A stretch of DNA of 43,185 nucleotides from Caulobacteraceae bacterium (GTDB taxonomy: Bacteria; Pseudomonadota; Alphaproteobacteria; Caulobacterales; Caulobacteraceae). This document shows, one piece after another, positions 1 to 8,975 of this stretch. The notes under the pieces were generated by a model that did not search any database, was not told the origin of the DNA, and was given only the letters and a program-made list of their open reading frames with translations. Numbering within the stretch: the stretch's first letter is position 1; each line of letters opens with the position of its first letter. The stretch lies in contig JAQGIW010000286.1 in the NCBI GenBank assembly GCA_028290905.1, forward strand, positions 1-43,185, written 5' to 3'. The position numbers were made by a program, and so were the translations under genes.

Positions 1-801
1 CCCGCCGCGGCGCCCGGCGCCGCTCCCTCCGTTCCGGCGCCGCCCGCTCCGGCGGCGGCACCCGAGGCGCCCTCCAAGCCGCGGAGTCTGGAGCAGATGG
101 GCATCCCCGCCGGTTCCTACGACCTGAAGCCCCTGGACGGCATGCGCCGCACGGTGGCGCGGCGCCTGACCGAGAGCTTCCGGGACATTCCCCACTTCCC
201 CCTCGACGTCGACATCGAGATCGACGCGCTGCTGGCGACCCGGTCCTCCATCAACGCCCTGCTGGCGGCCGAGGGCGCCAAGGTCAGCGTCAACGACATG
301 GTGATCAAGGCGGCCGCGGTCGCCCTGCGCCGCGTCCCCGACGCCAACGCCAGCTTCACACCGGAGGGGATCGCCTATCACCGCCACGCCGACATCGCGG
401 TGGCCGTCGCCATCGACGGCGGCCTGATCACCCCTATCATCCGGGCGGCCGAGACCAAGGGCGTCGCTCAGATCGCCGCCGAGATGAAGGATCTCGCCGA
501 GCGCGCCCGGGCGCGCAAGCTGAAGCCCGAGGAGTATCTGGGGGGCACCTTCTCGATCTCCAACCTCGGCATGTTCGGGATCAGGTCCTTCTCCTCGATC
601 ATCAACCCGCCGCAGGGAGCCATCCTGTCGGTGGGCGTTGGCGAGCGCCGGCCGGTGGTGAAGGGCGACGCGGTAGCCATCGCCACCATCATGAGCGTGA
701 CCCTCACCTGCGATCATCGCGTGGTGGACGGCGCCATCGGGGCCCGTTGGCTCGCCGCCTTCAAGGCCCTGATCGAGAACCCGATCACCATGATTGTCTG
801 A
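1..801 (+). CDS. pdhC: Dihydrolipoamide acetyltransferase (E2) of pyruvate dehydrogenase, 3' part
   Basis: E2 core enzyme, transferring the acetyl group from lipoyl-lysine to CoA. The reading frame is open from base 1, so the start, the lipoyl domain and probably most of the E1/E3-binding domain lie before the window. The first ~28 visible residues are an Ala/Pro-rich flexible linker. The rest is the trimer-forming catalytic domain, ending with the active-site motif DHRVVDGAIGARW (catalytic His and Asp) and the typical C-terminus NPITMIV. An ATG at 97 is internal to the linker/domain junction and is not the start. The next genes are a glutathione peroxidase 15 bp away and lpdA (E3), so this is the 3' end of a pdh operon. 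Branched-chain or 2-oxoglutarate E2 are less likely, given the linker and the pdhC-like core. Confidence 0.93.
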   Translation, partial: PAAAPGAAPSVPAPPAPAAAPEAPSKPRSLEQMGIPAGSYDLKPLDGMRRTVARRLTESFRDIPHFPLDVDIEIDALLATRSSINALLAAEGAKVSVNDMVIKAAAVALRRVPDANASFTPEGIAYHRHADIAVAVAIDGGLITPIIRAAETKGVAQIAAEMKDLAERARARKLKPEEYLGGTFSISNLGMFGIRSFSSIINPPQGAILSVGVGERRPVVKGDAVAIATIMSVTLTCDHRVVDGAIGARWLAAFKALIENPITMIV

Positions 802-816
802 CGGGAGAGACTGTCC

Positions 817-1328
<512 letters not shown>

Positions 1329-1329
<1 letters not shown>

Positions 1330-2735
1330 TGGCCGACGCCTTCGATCTGGTCGTCATTGGTTCCGGTCCCGGCGGCTATGTGGCGGCAATCCGGGCCGGC
1401 CAGCTGGGCCTGAAGACGGCCATCGTCGAGCGCGAGGCCCTGGGCGGCGTCTGCCTCAACTGGGGGTGCATTCCCACCAAGGCCCTGCTCAAGAGCGGCG
1501 AGGTCTACGAGCAGCTCGGCCATCTTGGGGATTACGGGCTTGCCGCGGAGGGGCGATCCTACGACTTCGCCAAGGTGGTCGAACGCTCGCGCAAGGTGGC
1601 CAAGCAGCTGTCGGCCGGCGTCGCCTTCCTGATGAAGAAGAACAAGATCGAGGTCGTGGACGGAACCGCGCGGCTGCAAGCCGCCACCCCGGCGCCCCGG
1701 GTCGTGGTGGAGCTGAAGGCCGGCGGGGCGCGGACCCTGACGGCCAGATCGGTGATCCTCGCCACGGGGGCGCGGGCCCGCGTGATCCCCGCCGTGGGCC
1801 TCGCGGCGGACGGCGATCGCGTCTGGACCTACCGCGAAGCCATGGTTCCGCGGGCGGCGCCCCAGTCGCTTCTGGTGGTCGGGTCGGGCGCCATCGGAAT
1901 CGAGTTCGCGAGTTTTTACCGGGCCTTGGGCGCGGAGGTTACGGTTCTCGAAGCCCTGCCGCGCATCCTGCCGGTGGAGGACGAGGAAATCTCCGCCGCC
2001 GCGCATAAGGCGTTCGAGAAGCGCGGGCTGAAGTTTCATGTCGGGGCCAAGGTGACCGGACTCACCAAGACCAGGACGGGGGTGGCCATCACCTTCGAAG
2101 CGGACGGCAAGGCCGAGACCCTGGAAGCCGAGCGCGCCATCGTCGCGGTCGGCATAGACGGCAACGTCGAGGGTCTCGGCCTGGAGGACCTCGGGGTGAA
2201 GATCGACCGCGGCCATGTGGTGGTCGACAGCGATGGCGCGACCAACGTCGCGGGGCTCTACGCCATCGGCGACGTGGTCGGCCCGCCGTGGCTGGCGCAC
2301 AAGGCGAGCCACGAGGGCGTCGCCTGCGTCGAACACATCGCCGGCTTCGCCGGCGCCCACATCGCAGCGCCCATTCCCGGCTGCACCTATTCGACGCCGC
2401 AGGTCGCCTCCGTTGGCCTCACCGAGGCCCAGGCCAAGGAAAAGGGCTTGCAGGTCAAGGTCGGACGCTTCCCGTTCCGCGCCAACGGCAAGGCCATCGC
2501 CGCCGGCGAAACCGAGGGCCTGGTCAAGACCGTCTTCGACGGCGCCACCGGGGCCCTCGTCGGAGCCCACATGATTGGCGGCGAAGTCACCGAAATGATT
2601 CAGGGTTTCGCCCTGGCCATGACCCTGGAAGCGACCGAGCAGGAGATCATGGCCACGGTGTTCCCGCACCCGACCATGAGCGAGGCGATGCACGAAGCCG
2701 CCCTCGACGCCTTCGGCCGCGTGCTGCACATCTAG
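1329..2735 (+). CDS. lpdA: Dihydrolipoamide dehydrogenase (E3)
   Basis: 468-aa FAD flavoprotein that re-oxidises dihydrolipoamide and reduces NAD+. The N-terminal FAD motif is VVIGSGPGGYVAA. The redox disulfide is in GGVCLNWGCIPTK. A second Rossmann motif, VVGSGAIGIEFASF, binds NAD. A second FAD motif is GLYAIGDVVGPPWLAHKA, and the C-terminal dimer domain carries the active-site HPTMSE. I start it at ATG 1329, which overlaps the stop of the peroxidase gene by one base. The frame stays open upstream, but that stretch is the shadow of the peroxidase. Position after pdhC assigns it to pyruvate dehydrogenase, although E3 is often shared with other 2-oxoacid complexes. Confidence 0.96.
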
Positions 2736-2842
2736 AGTGTTCGCCGCCGAAGTGAGAACTGGTTCGGCGATCAGCGAACGCCCCAGCGTTTGCGCTAGAG
2801 TGCGTTCCGAAAAGTGGGAACCGGTTTTCGGGTGAAACGCAG
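2731..2842. repeat. Two tandem diverged copies of an alphaproteobacterial palindromic repeat
   Basis: Copy 2 (2794-2842) contains CCGAAAA (2807-2813), GTGGGAACCGG, then TTTTCGG (2825-2831), an imperfect hairpin. It is the widespread alphaproteobacterial element with the core AAAGTGGGAACCGGTTTTCG. Copy 1 (2731-2780) aligns with it from AGAGTG through AAGTGAGAACTGGTTC to GAACG, but is more diverged, and it overlaps the lpdA stop codon. A short further start of the same element (CTAGAGCACC) follows at 2857. The 197-bp gap to the convergent receptor gene holds nothing else clear. ACCC/GGGT followed by a T-rich run near 2864-2885 could be a weak terminator. Confidence 0.7.
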
Positions 2843-2932
2843 GTCAAAACAAAAGACTAGAGCACCCTGGGGGGTATTTCCTTTTCAGCCTGGTTCCGAA
2901 GCCAGCTCGCGGGGCTTCGCTCTCTCTGGACG

Positions 2933-4966
2933 TCAACGAAACGTCTTTACGAACCGCAGGCGAATGAAATGTCCCGCTCTTATGTGGTGGACGTCGGTGA
3001 AGTCCAGTCCGGTGCTGTTTCGAGGGCCGTTGTACGCTTGCCGACTGTGTTCGATGCCCTGTCCCGCTACATTTAGAGCCTCGATCTTGAAGGTGATATC
3101 CATTCGTGGCGTGTAGTCCGCGAACATTGAGACTACCATGCTCTGTTTGTCGGTGTCGATCTCGTCGAAACGATAGAAAGTCTGCGTCGATGGACCATAG
3201 ACGTCGGCCCCGAAGCTGGCCCTCCATGCCGGAACCCCCTGAGTGTAGTGAATCTCCCAATCACTCTGATGCAATCCCGAGAGTTCGCGGACCTGTCCGG
3301 TGGTCGGGTCGGTCACCCGCGACTTGCGAACGGTGGCCGTTCCGGTGAGCATGCCGTGGGGAATGGCCAGGCGGTCGAGAGGCAAGGCCACGGTGAGATA
3401 GGCTTCGTCCCTGGCGCCCGCGCCGATATTGCCGGGGGCGTCGTAAGTTCCTGACGGACTTGCGACGCCGATCCGGTCGACCACGTCCTCGAGCCAGAAG
3501 CGCCGCAGGGTGAGGGTGATGTCGCCCCCGCGCCAGAAGCGTCGGTCCCAGGTCGCTTCGAGCACCCAGTGCTGACCTGGGTTCAGGGTGGGGTTGCCGG
3601 CGTGAACCGTCCCGGTGTTGAGTCCGGCCGCCTGGGCGGTGAAGTCGTCGAAATTCAGCTGGCCCACCTCCCGTTCCACGCTAAGGCGGACTTGGTCGGC
3701 GGTGTCAGGAGACCAGGCGAGCGCCAGCCGCGGCTTGGGATAGTAGAGGCTGCGGGCGCTGACCACATCGCCGGACGAGCTGATATGGGAGGCTTCCATG
3801 CGCAGGCCCGCCTCGACGGTGAAGGTGGGCAGCGCCTGCCAGGTCGTCGTGGCGAACACCTCGCCGCGCAGTTCGTTGACGTCGACATTGGCCGCCGGAA
3901 GCGGGCTGGGAGCTCCGTTCTGAAAGTAGAGGGTATGGCTGCTGAGGAAATTGTAGTCGCCCTCGCCCCCGAACTGCACGGCCAGCGTGGGTTTGACCTC
4001 CAGGGTGAAGTTCGTCCGCGCGATGCTCTCGCCCGTCTTCTTCTTTAGACTGAAGTAGGCGGACACGTCATCCCGCGTCCGGGCGGCTGTCTGGGGATCG
4101 CTGAGGAAGGTGTCGATGGTCGTCTGGCGACCCAGGCGCTGGAGCACGAAGCTTTCCAGGCTGAGCGTGGGGCTCAAGGCGGCCCTGTAGCGGGCGCCCA
4201 GTTCGACGCTGTCCTGGCTCAAGGTGGGCCGGTCCCTTTCCACGCCGGGTGGCGGCGTGAGGGTGTCGTTCTGATAGCCGGCGTAGGGCGAGGAGGTCAC
4301 CGAGGCGTTCACCCGGATCGAGCCTCCGAATAGGGGAGTCTCGACGGCGCCGGTGGCCTTGTAGATTTCCTGCGCGCCCCGGCTCAATTCGCTGGCGGTG
4401 AACCGTCCTCCGCCCGTACCGAAGGCTCTCGTCCACAATCCGGCGCCGACGCCGTTGTCCAGCAATTCGGCGACGCGCAGGGAGCCTTCATAGGCGGTGT
4501 TTCCGACCCGCTCTTCGCCCTCGATGAGCACGCTCCCGGCCACCTGGTCGTCCAGGCCGTGGGTCGCCGTGGCGGTCACGGTCAGCTTCCCGCCGGCGTC
4601 CCGCCGGCGCACGACATTGGCGAGCACGCTCCTGCCCTGCATGTCGATGCCTGGAGCGCCGCCGAGGATCACCTCGACCCTGAGCACCGACGAGGCCGGG
4701 ATGCGCCGGAGCACATCGTCGAGGGTGTCGTCCTTCGACGCCGGGCGGGCGCCGTCCACAAGGACGTTGCCCGCCGCACCCGCGAAACCACGTGCATCGG
4801 CTCCCGCGTCGAAGGTGAATCCGGGCGTGTGCTGCAGCATGTCGAGGGCGGTGGTCGGCCCCGTGGGGGCAAAGAAGGCCGCCGGATAGGTGATGACGTG
4901 GGGGATGGCGGCGCCCGGCGTGGGCGCAGCGGCGATCACGGCCGCCACAATCATCGCCGAACTCAA
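2933..4966 (-). CDS. TonB-dependent outer-membrane receptor
   Basis: 677-aa outer-membrane transporter of unknown ligand. After a short hydrophobic leader comes a plug domain (about residues 35-120; TALDMLQHTPGF, NVLVDGARP, VEVILGGAPGIDMQGRS), then a beta-barrel with alternating strands to the C-terminus (RLRFVKTFR). The plug style resembles the OMP_b-brl_3 group of receptors. The start is unusual: an in-frame stop directly precedes a TTG at 4966, which has GAGAGG 6 bp upstream. The alternative is ATG at 4954. The leader lacks the usual positive charges. The 3' third is less GC-rich than neighbouring genes. It lies 102 bp downstream of the ligase gene on the same strand, but with room for its own promoter. 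Substrate cannot be inferred. Confidence 0.85.
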   Translation of the reverse strand: MSSAMIVAAVIAAAPTPGAAIPHVITYPAAFFAPTGPTTALDMLQHTPGFTFDAGADARGFAGAAGNVLVDGARPASKDDTLDDVLRRIPASSVLRVEVILGGAPGIDMQGRSVLANVVRRRDAGGKLTVTATATHGLDDQVAGSVLIEGEERVGNTAYEGSLRVAELLDNGVGAGLWTRAFGTGGGRFTASELSRGAQEIYKATGAVETPLFGGSIRVNASVTSSPYAGYQNDTLTPPPGVERDRPTLSQDSVELGARYRAALSPTLSLESFVLQRLGRQTTIDTFLSDPQTAARTRDDVSAYFSLKKKTGESIARTNFTLEVKPTLAVQFGGEGDYNFLSSHTLYFQNGAPSPLPAANVDVNELRGEVFATTTWQALPTFTVEAGLRMEASHISSSGDVVSARSLYYPKPRLALAWSPDTADQVRLSVEREVGQLNFDDFTAQAAGLNTGTVHAGNPTLNPGQHWVLEATWDRRFWRGGDITLTLRRFWLEDVVDRIGVASPSGTYDAPGNIGAGARDEAYLTVALPLDRLAIPHGMLTGTATVRKSRVTDPTTGQVRELSGLHQSDWEIHYTQGVPAWRASFGADVYGPSTQTFYRFDEIDTDKQSMVVSMFADYTPRMDITFKIEALNVAGQGIEHSRQAYNGPRNSTGLDFTDVHHIRAGHFIRLRFVKTFR

Positions 4967-5068
4967 CTAGCGCCTCTCACAAGCACTCCTCTGATCGCCC
5001 ACGCCGAAGCGCCGCCCGGCTGATATACAGCACGTTATCGGGATTCACCGTCTGTCGAAGAGTCGCGG

Positions 5069-6622
5069 CTAGGCCGCCAACCCCTCCGCCCCGGCCATTC
5101 TCTGGATGGCCACATAGTCTGTCTTGCCCGATCCCAAGACCGGAATCTCTGTGGTCTTGATGATTCGCCGGGGAACGGCGAGTTCGGAGGCGCCGACGGC
5201 GTGGGCGTGCGTCACCAGCTTGGCGACATCGGCGTCCCGCCGGTCGGTGATCAGGATCAGCCGCTCGCCCTTCTTGCCGTCCGGGACGGCGATCACAGCG
5301 TGGCGCGCCTCCGGCCAGAGGCCGGCGGCCAGATCCTCGGCCGCGGTCAGGGAGACCATCTCGCCGCCGATCTTGGCGAAGCGCTTCACCCGGCCGAGGA
5401 TGGTGATCCAGCTGTCGTTGCTCATCTCCACGACATCGCCGGTGTCGTGCCAGCCGTCCTCCGGCGGCTCCAGCGCGCCGCCCGCGTTCAGATACCCGGT
5501 CATGACGTTCGGCCCGCGCACCAGCAGCCGGCCCCCCCTGTCGATGCCTGGGACAGGGATGATGCGGGTCTCGATTCCGGGCAAGAGGGCGCCGACGGTT
5601 CCCCGGCGATTGTCCTCCGGTTTGTTGACCGCGATCACGGGCGAGGCCTCGGTGGCGCCGTAGCCTTCGAGCACGGGCACCGGGCCGAAGCGGTCGGCGA
5701 TGAGGTTGTGCGTCTCTTCACGCACCTTCTCCGCCCCGCACACGATGAACTTGAGGCCGGCGAGTTCGTCCCCGCCGGCCGCCCTGGCGTACTGATTGAC
5801 GAAGGTGTCGGTGGCCAGGAGGATGCTGGCCTTGGAGTCCTTTACCAGAGCGGGAATGATCTTGATGTGAAGGGGGCTCGGATACTCGAACGCCTTCATG
5901 CCGGTGAAGATCGGCAGCATCGCCCCGGCGGTCAGGCCGAAGCAGTGGAAGATCGGCAGCGGATTGAACAGCACCCAGTCGGGGTCAAGGTCGATGTGGG
6001 CGGCCACCTGCGCCACATTGGCCAGGATGTTGGCGTGGCTCAGCACGACGCCGCGCGGAGCGCCGAAGCTGCCCGAGGTGAACAGCACCACACCGGGGTC
6101 GGACGGCTTCAGGCGGGCGCGAGCCTGCCGGGGAAACAGCGAGGCGGTGAGGGCGCGCAGGCGATCGACGGTCCCGATGCTGGCCCTGACGTCCTCGAGA
6201 TAGGTGATCTCGCACCGCTCCTCGAGCGCGTCGATCAGGTCGTGCAGCTTGCCCTGCTCGATGAACCGGTGCGACGTCAGCACGCGCTTCACCCCCGCCA
6301 GCTTCACCGCCGCGCGAAGGTTCCTGAGGCCCGCCGTGAAGTTCAGCATCGCCGGAACGCGGCCATAGGCGTGCAGGGCGAACACCGTGACCACGCCGCC
6401 GGCGCTCGACGGCAGCAGCAGGCCGACCGTCTCGCCCGGCGCCGTGACATTGGCGATCTTGCGGCCCAGGGCGAAGCTGGCCCGGATCAGGTCGACGTAG
6501 GAGAGGGGCCGGCGTTCCTGGTCTTCGAGAATGGGCTTGCGGGGGCCGAAACGACGCGCGGCGCGCAGCAGGGCGTCGAACAGCGTGGACCGGCTGTCGG
6601 CGATCTCGAATGCATGGGCCAT
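5069..6622 (-). CDS. AMP-forming acyl-CoA/acyl-ACP synthetase (Aas ligase-like)
   Basis: 517-aa adenylate-forming ligase that activates a fatty acid with ATP and passes it to CoA or ACP. Visible motifs are the phosphate-binding loop LFTSGSFGAPRGVVLSH, the A4-like LPIFHCFGLT, the adenine motif EGYGATEASP, the WHDTGD core, the hinge LGRVKRFAKIGGEMVSL and the C-terminal LGSGKTDY with the adenylation lysine. The hinge and core read most like the ligase half of E. coli Aas, here without the acyltransferase half or an MFS lysophospholipid transporter. ATG 6622 has a GGGAGGG Shine-Dalgarno. The exact acyl acceptor is an inference. Confidence 0.87.
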   Translation of the reverse strand: MAHAFEIADSRSTLFDALLRAARRFGPRKPILEDQERRPLSYVDLIRASFALGRKIANVTAPGETVGLLLPSSAGGVVTVFALHAYGRVPAMLNFTAGLRNLRAAVKLAGVKRVLTSHRFIEQGKLHDLIDALEERCEITYLEDVRASIGTVDRLRALTASLFPRQARARLKPSDPGVVLFTSGSFGAPRGVVLSHANILANVAQVAAHIDLDPDWVLFNPLPIFHCFGLTAGAMLPIFTGMKAFEYPSPLHIKIIPALVKDSKASILLATDTFVNQYARAAGGDELAGLKFIVCGAEKVREETHNLIADRFGPVPVLEGYGATEASPVIAVNKPEDNRRGTVGALLPGIETRIIPVPGIDRGGRLLVRGPNVMTGYLNAGGALEPPEDGWHDTGDVVEMSNDSWITILGRVKRFAKIGGEMVSLTAAEDLAAGLWPEARHAVIAVPDGKKGERLILITDRRDADVAKLVTHAHAVGASELAVPRRIIKTTEIPVLGSGKTDYVAIQRMAGAEGLAA

Positions 6623-6800
6623 GCGCGCGGGCCCTCCCTACGGCGATAATTTGATCTTTTCCCTAGGTATCGTCCCGCGTCGCGGTTGCAAAGCGTAGCC
6701 CCGCGCGGGTCCAGGCAATGCGCCTCTCTTCCCCCTCGGCGGAAGTTCCGGCAAAGCCGGCGGTGGGCGCGCGCTTGGCGAGATCTGCGCCGCGTCGCCC

Positions 6801-6836
6801 CCTCCACCCCTTCGGGGGCCTCCCCAAGGGGGGAGG
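6801..6836. repeat. Strong G/C hairpin in the ligase-lipA intergenic region
   Basis: The 296-bp space between the divergent ligase and lipA genes contains CCTCC-A-CCCCTT (6801-6812) facing AAGGGG-G-GGAGG (6826-6836). The stem has one mismatch and a 13-base loop. It resembles the CCCCTCC..GGGGAGG intergenic elements common in Caulobacterales genomes. There is no T-run, so it is not an obvious terminator. It could lie in the lipA leader. I see no coding sequence in this space. Confidence 0.5.
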
Positions 6837-6918
6837 AGATTTCTGGTCAACCAGGCTTAGTTGCCTTGCTGCGCGGGCCCGGCTTGATCCCAGGCCCGCG
6901 AGGGGCGATCTAGACCGT

Positions 6919-7878
6919 ATGGCCATCGTCATCGATAGAACCCCCATTGGCGCGGAGCGCCATCCGGAAAAGCAGGCGAGGCCGGATTCGCCCCGCCTCG
7001 CCAAGCCGCCCTGGCTGCGCGTGAAGGCGCCGGGCTCGGCCGGCTACGGCGAGACGCGCCGGATCGTGAAGTCCCACGGCCTCGTCACAGTCTGCGAGGA
7101 GGCGGCCTGCCCCAACATCGGCGAGTGCTGGACCCAGTCGCACGCCACCATGATGATCATGGGCGGGACGTGCACCCGCGCCTGCGCCTTCTGCAACGTG
7201 GCCACGGGGAGGCCCGATCCCCTCGATCCGACGGAGCCGGAGCGAGTTGCCGAGGCGGTCGCCCTGATGGGCCTCAAGCATGTGGTGATCACCTCGGTGG
7301 ACCGCGACGACCTGGCCGACGGCGGGGCGGCCCATTTCGCCGCCACCGTGGCCGCCATCCGCGCCGCCGCGCCGGGCGCCACCATCGAGATCCTAACCCC
7401 GGACTTCATGCGCAAGCCGGTCGCCGCGGCCGAGCGGGTGATCGACTCAGGCCCCGACGTCTTCAACCACAACCTGGAAACCGTGCCCCGGCTCTATCCC
7501 TCCATCCGGCCGGGCGCCCGCTACTACCAGTCCCTGCGCCTGCTCGAGCGGGTCAAGGAGCGTTCGCCATCGATGTTCACCAAGTCCGGGCTGATGGTCG
7601 GCCTGGGCGAGACCAAGGAGGAGGTGATGCAGGTGATGGACGACATGCGCTGCGCGGGCGTCGATTTCATCACCATCGGCCAGTATCTCCAGCCGACCCG
7701 CAAGCACGCCCCGATCGATCGCTTCATCACCCCCGAGGAGTTCGCCCACCTGGAGACCATCGCCCGCGCCAAGGGGTTCCTGATGGTGTCGTCGAGCCCG
7801 CTCACCCGCTCATCCCACCACGCCGGCGAGGACTTCGCCCGCCTGCGGGAGGCGCGGCGGGCCCTTCACGCGGCCTGA
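6919..7878 (+). CDS. lipA: Lipoyl synthase
   Basis: 319-aa radical-SAM enzyme that inserts two sulfurs into octanoyl groups on E2/H-proteins. Auxiliary cluster cysteines are Cys59, Cys64 and Cys70 ([12 protein letters not shown]). The radical-SAM cluster is Cys85, Cys89 and Cys92 (CTRACAFC). The C-terminal [15 protein letters not shown] carries the RSSxxA serine that ligates the auxiliary cluster. I choose ATG 6919 because the open frame upstream to 6718 runs through the intergenic hairpin and has no family similarity. coq10 follows 6 bp later. Functionally it serves the PdhC/LpdA complex encoded at the start of the window. Confidence 0.97.
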   Translation: MAIVIDRTPIGAERHPEKQARPDSPRLAKPPWLRVKAPGSAGYGETRRIVKSHGLVTVCEEAACPNIGECWTQSHATMMIMGGTCTRACAFCNVATGRPDPLDPTEPERVAEAVALMGLKHVVITSVDRDDLADGGAAHFAATVAAIRAAAPGATIEILTPDFMRKPVAAAERVIDSGPDVFNHNLETVPRLYPSIRPGARYYQSLRLLERVKERSPSMFTKSGLMVGLGETKEEVMQVMDDMRCAGVDFITIGQYLQPTRKHAPIDRFITPEEFAHLETIARAKGFLMVSSSPLTRSSHHAGEDFARLREARRALHAA

Positions 7879-7884
7879 GCCCCC

Positions 7885-8373
7885 TTGCGCCACACCCTGG
7901 TCCGTCGTCTGGACTACACGCCGGAACAGCTCTTCGCCATGGTCGGCGATGTCGAGCGCTATCCCGAGTTCGTGCCCTGGATCACCGGCCTGCGGGCCTG
8001 GAATCGACGGGACGCGGCCGAGGGCGTGACCACTCTCGACGCCGAGGCCAAGGTTCGCTTCCACATCCTGCGCGAGCGCTTCGCCACCCGCGTCCGCCTG
8101 GACGCCAACGCCCTCGCCATCGACGTGTCCCTGCTTTCCGGGCCATTCCGCCGCCTGAAGAACCGCTGGCGTTTCCGCCCGAGGCTGGAGGGCGGCAAGG
8201 CCGTCGGCTGCGAACTGGTGTTCGAGATCGACTTCGAGTTCGGCTCCCGCCTCCTGCACGGCTTGCTGACGGCGAATTTCGACCGCGCGGTGGCCAGGCT
8301 GGTCGGCTGTTTCGAGCGCCGGGCGGAGGCGCTCTACGGCCCGGCCCCCCTAGCGGAGGCGATCGCGCAATAG
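7885..8373 (+). CDS. Coq10/RatA-type START-domain protein
   Basis: 162-aa polyketide-cyclase/START-fold protein of the Coq10/RatA family. In mitochondria and alphaproteobacteria these bind ubiquinone and help respiration; E. coli RatA has been described as a ribosome-association inhibitor. Family marks are the RRLDYTPEQLFAMVGDVERYPEFVPW start and the C-terminal FEIDFEFGSRLLHGLLTANFDRAVARLVGCFERRAEALYG. The start is a TTG at 7885, 6 bp after the lipA stop and without a clear Shine-Dalgarno, which suggests translational coupling. The 3' end overlaps the convergent pncC by 24 bp. Ubiquinone binding is the more likely role in this group. Confidence 0.88.
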   Translation: MRHTLVRRLDYTPEQLFAMVGDVERYPEFVPWITGLRAWNRRDAAEGVTTLDAEAKVRFHILRERFATRVRLDANALAIDVSLLSGPFRRLKNRWRFRPRLEGGKAVGCELVFEIDFEFGSRLLHGLLTANFDRAVARLVGCFERRAEALYGPAPLAEAIAQ

Positions 8374-8841
8374 CTCCAGCGCGGTCTGCACGGCGGCCAT
8401 CTGGATATCCCAGCGCTCTTCCAGCTCGAACATCTCCATGCGGTGGTGGACGGACTGATTGGCCCGGGCGGTGGCGAAATGCACCGTGCCCACCGGCTTC
8501 ATCGGCGTCCCGCCGCCGGGTCCCGCGACCCCGGTGATCGACACCGACACATGGGCGTGGGAGTGCTCGATCGCCCCCTCCGCCATCATCCTCGCGATGG
8601 GCTCGCTCACCGCGCCCAGGTCGGCGATGAGGTCCCCGGACACGCCCAGCATTTCCTGCTTGGCGCGATTGGTGTAGGCGACGAACCCGCGCTCGAAGAC
8701 GTCGGAGGCGCCCGGAACGGCGCAGATGGCCGCCGCGACCAGGCCGCCCGTGCAGCTCTCGGCGGTGACCAGGCGCAGCGAGCGCTCCCGGGCGTCGTCG
8801 ATTACCAGTCGGGCGAGAGTCTGGATTTCCAGGGAAAACAT
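8350..8841 (-). CDS. pncC: CinA-family nicotinamide-nucleotide amidohydrolase
   Basis: 163-aa stand-alone CinA C-terminal domain. The family deamidates NMN to nicotinic acid mononucleotide in pyridine-nucleotide recycling. It shows the signature LVTAESCTGGLVAAAI, the VSITGVAGPGG loop and the PVGTVHFA motif. The length matches E. coli PncC (YgaD), without the N-terminal molybdopterin-like domain of full CinA. ATG at 8841. It is convergent with coq10 and their coding ends overlap, so there is no intergenic terminator. A 134-bp space separates it from the divergent membrane synthase gene, where I see no clear site. Confidence 0.92.
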   Translation of the reverse strand: MFSLEIQTLARLVIDDARERSLRLVTAESCTGGLVAAAICAVPGASDVFERGFVAYTNRAKQEMLGVSGDLIADLGAVSEPIARMMAEGAIEHSHAHVSVSITGVAGPGGGTPMKPVGTVHFATARANQSVHHRMEMFELEERWDIQMAAVQTALELLRDRLR

Positions 8842-8975
8842 CGAAGCTCCTTGCTGATGGAGTCGAGGTGTAGGGCCTGACGGCGATTCAAGGAAACGAC
8901 ATCAGGCTCTAGCCAAGCGGCGCCGCCCGAGACCAACATCCCGCCGGTCAGGGTTTCAAGGGCGAATCGTCTACC

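Noticed and set aside
6718-6918. N-terminal extension of LipA
   Set aside because: The frame is open, but it passes through the intergenic hairpin and has no match to LipA; ATG 6919 fits the family.
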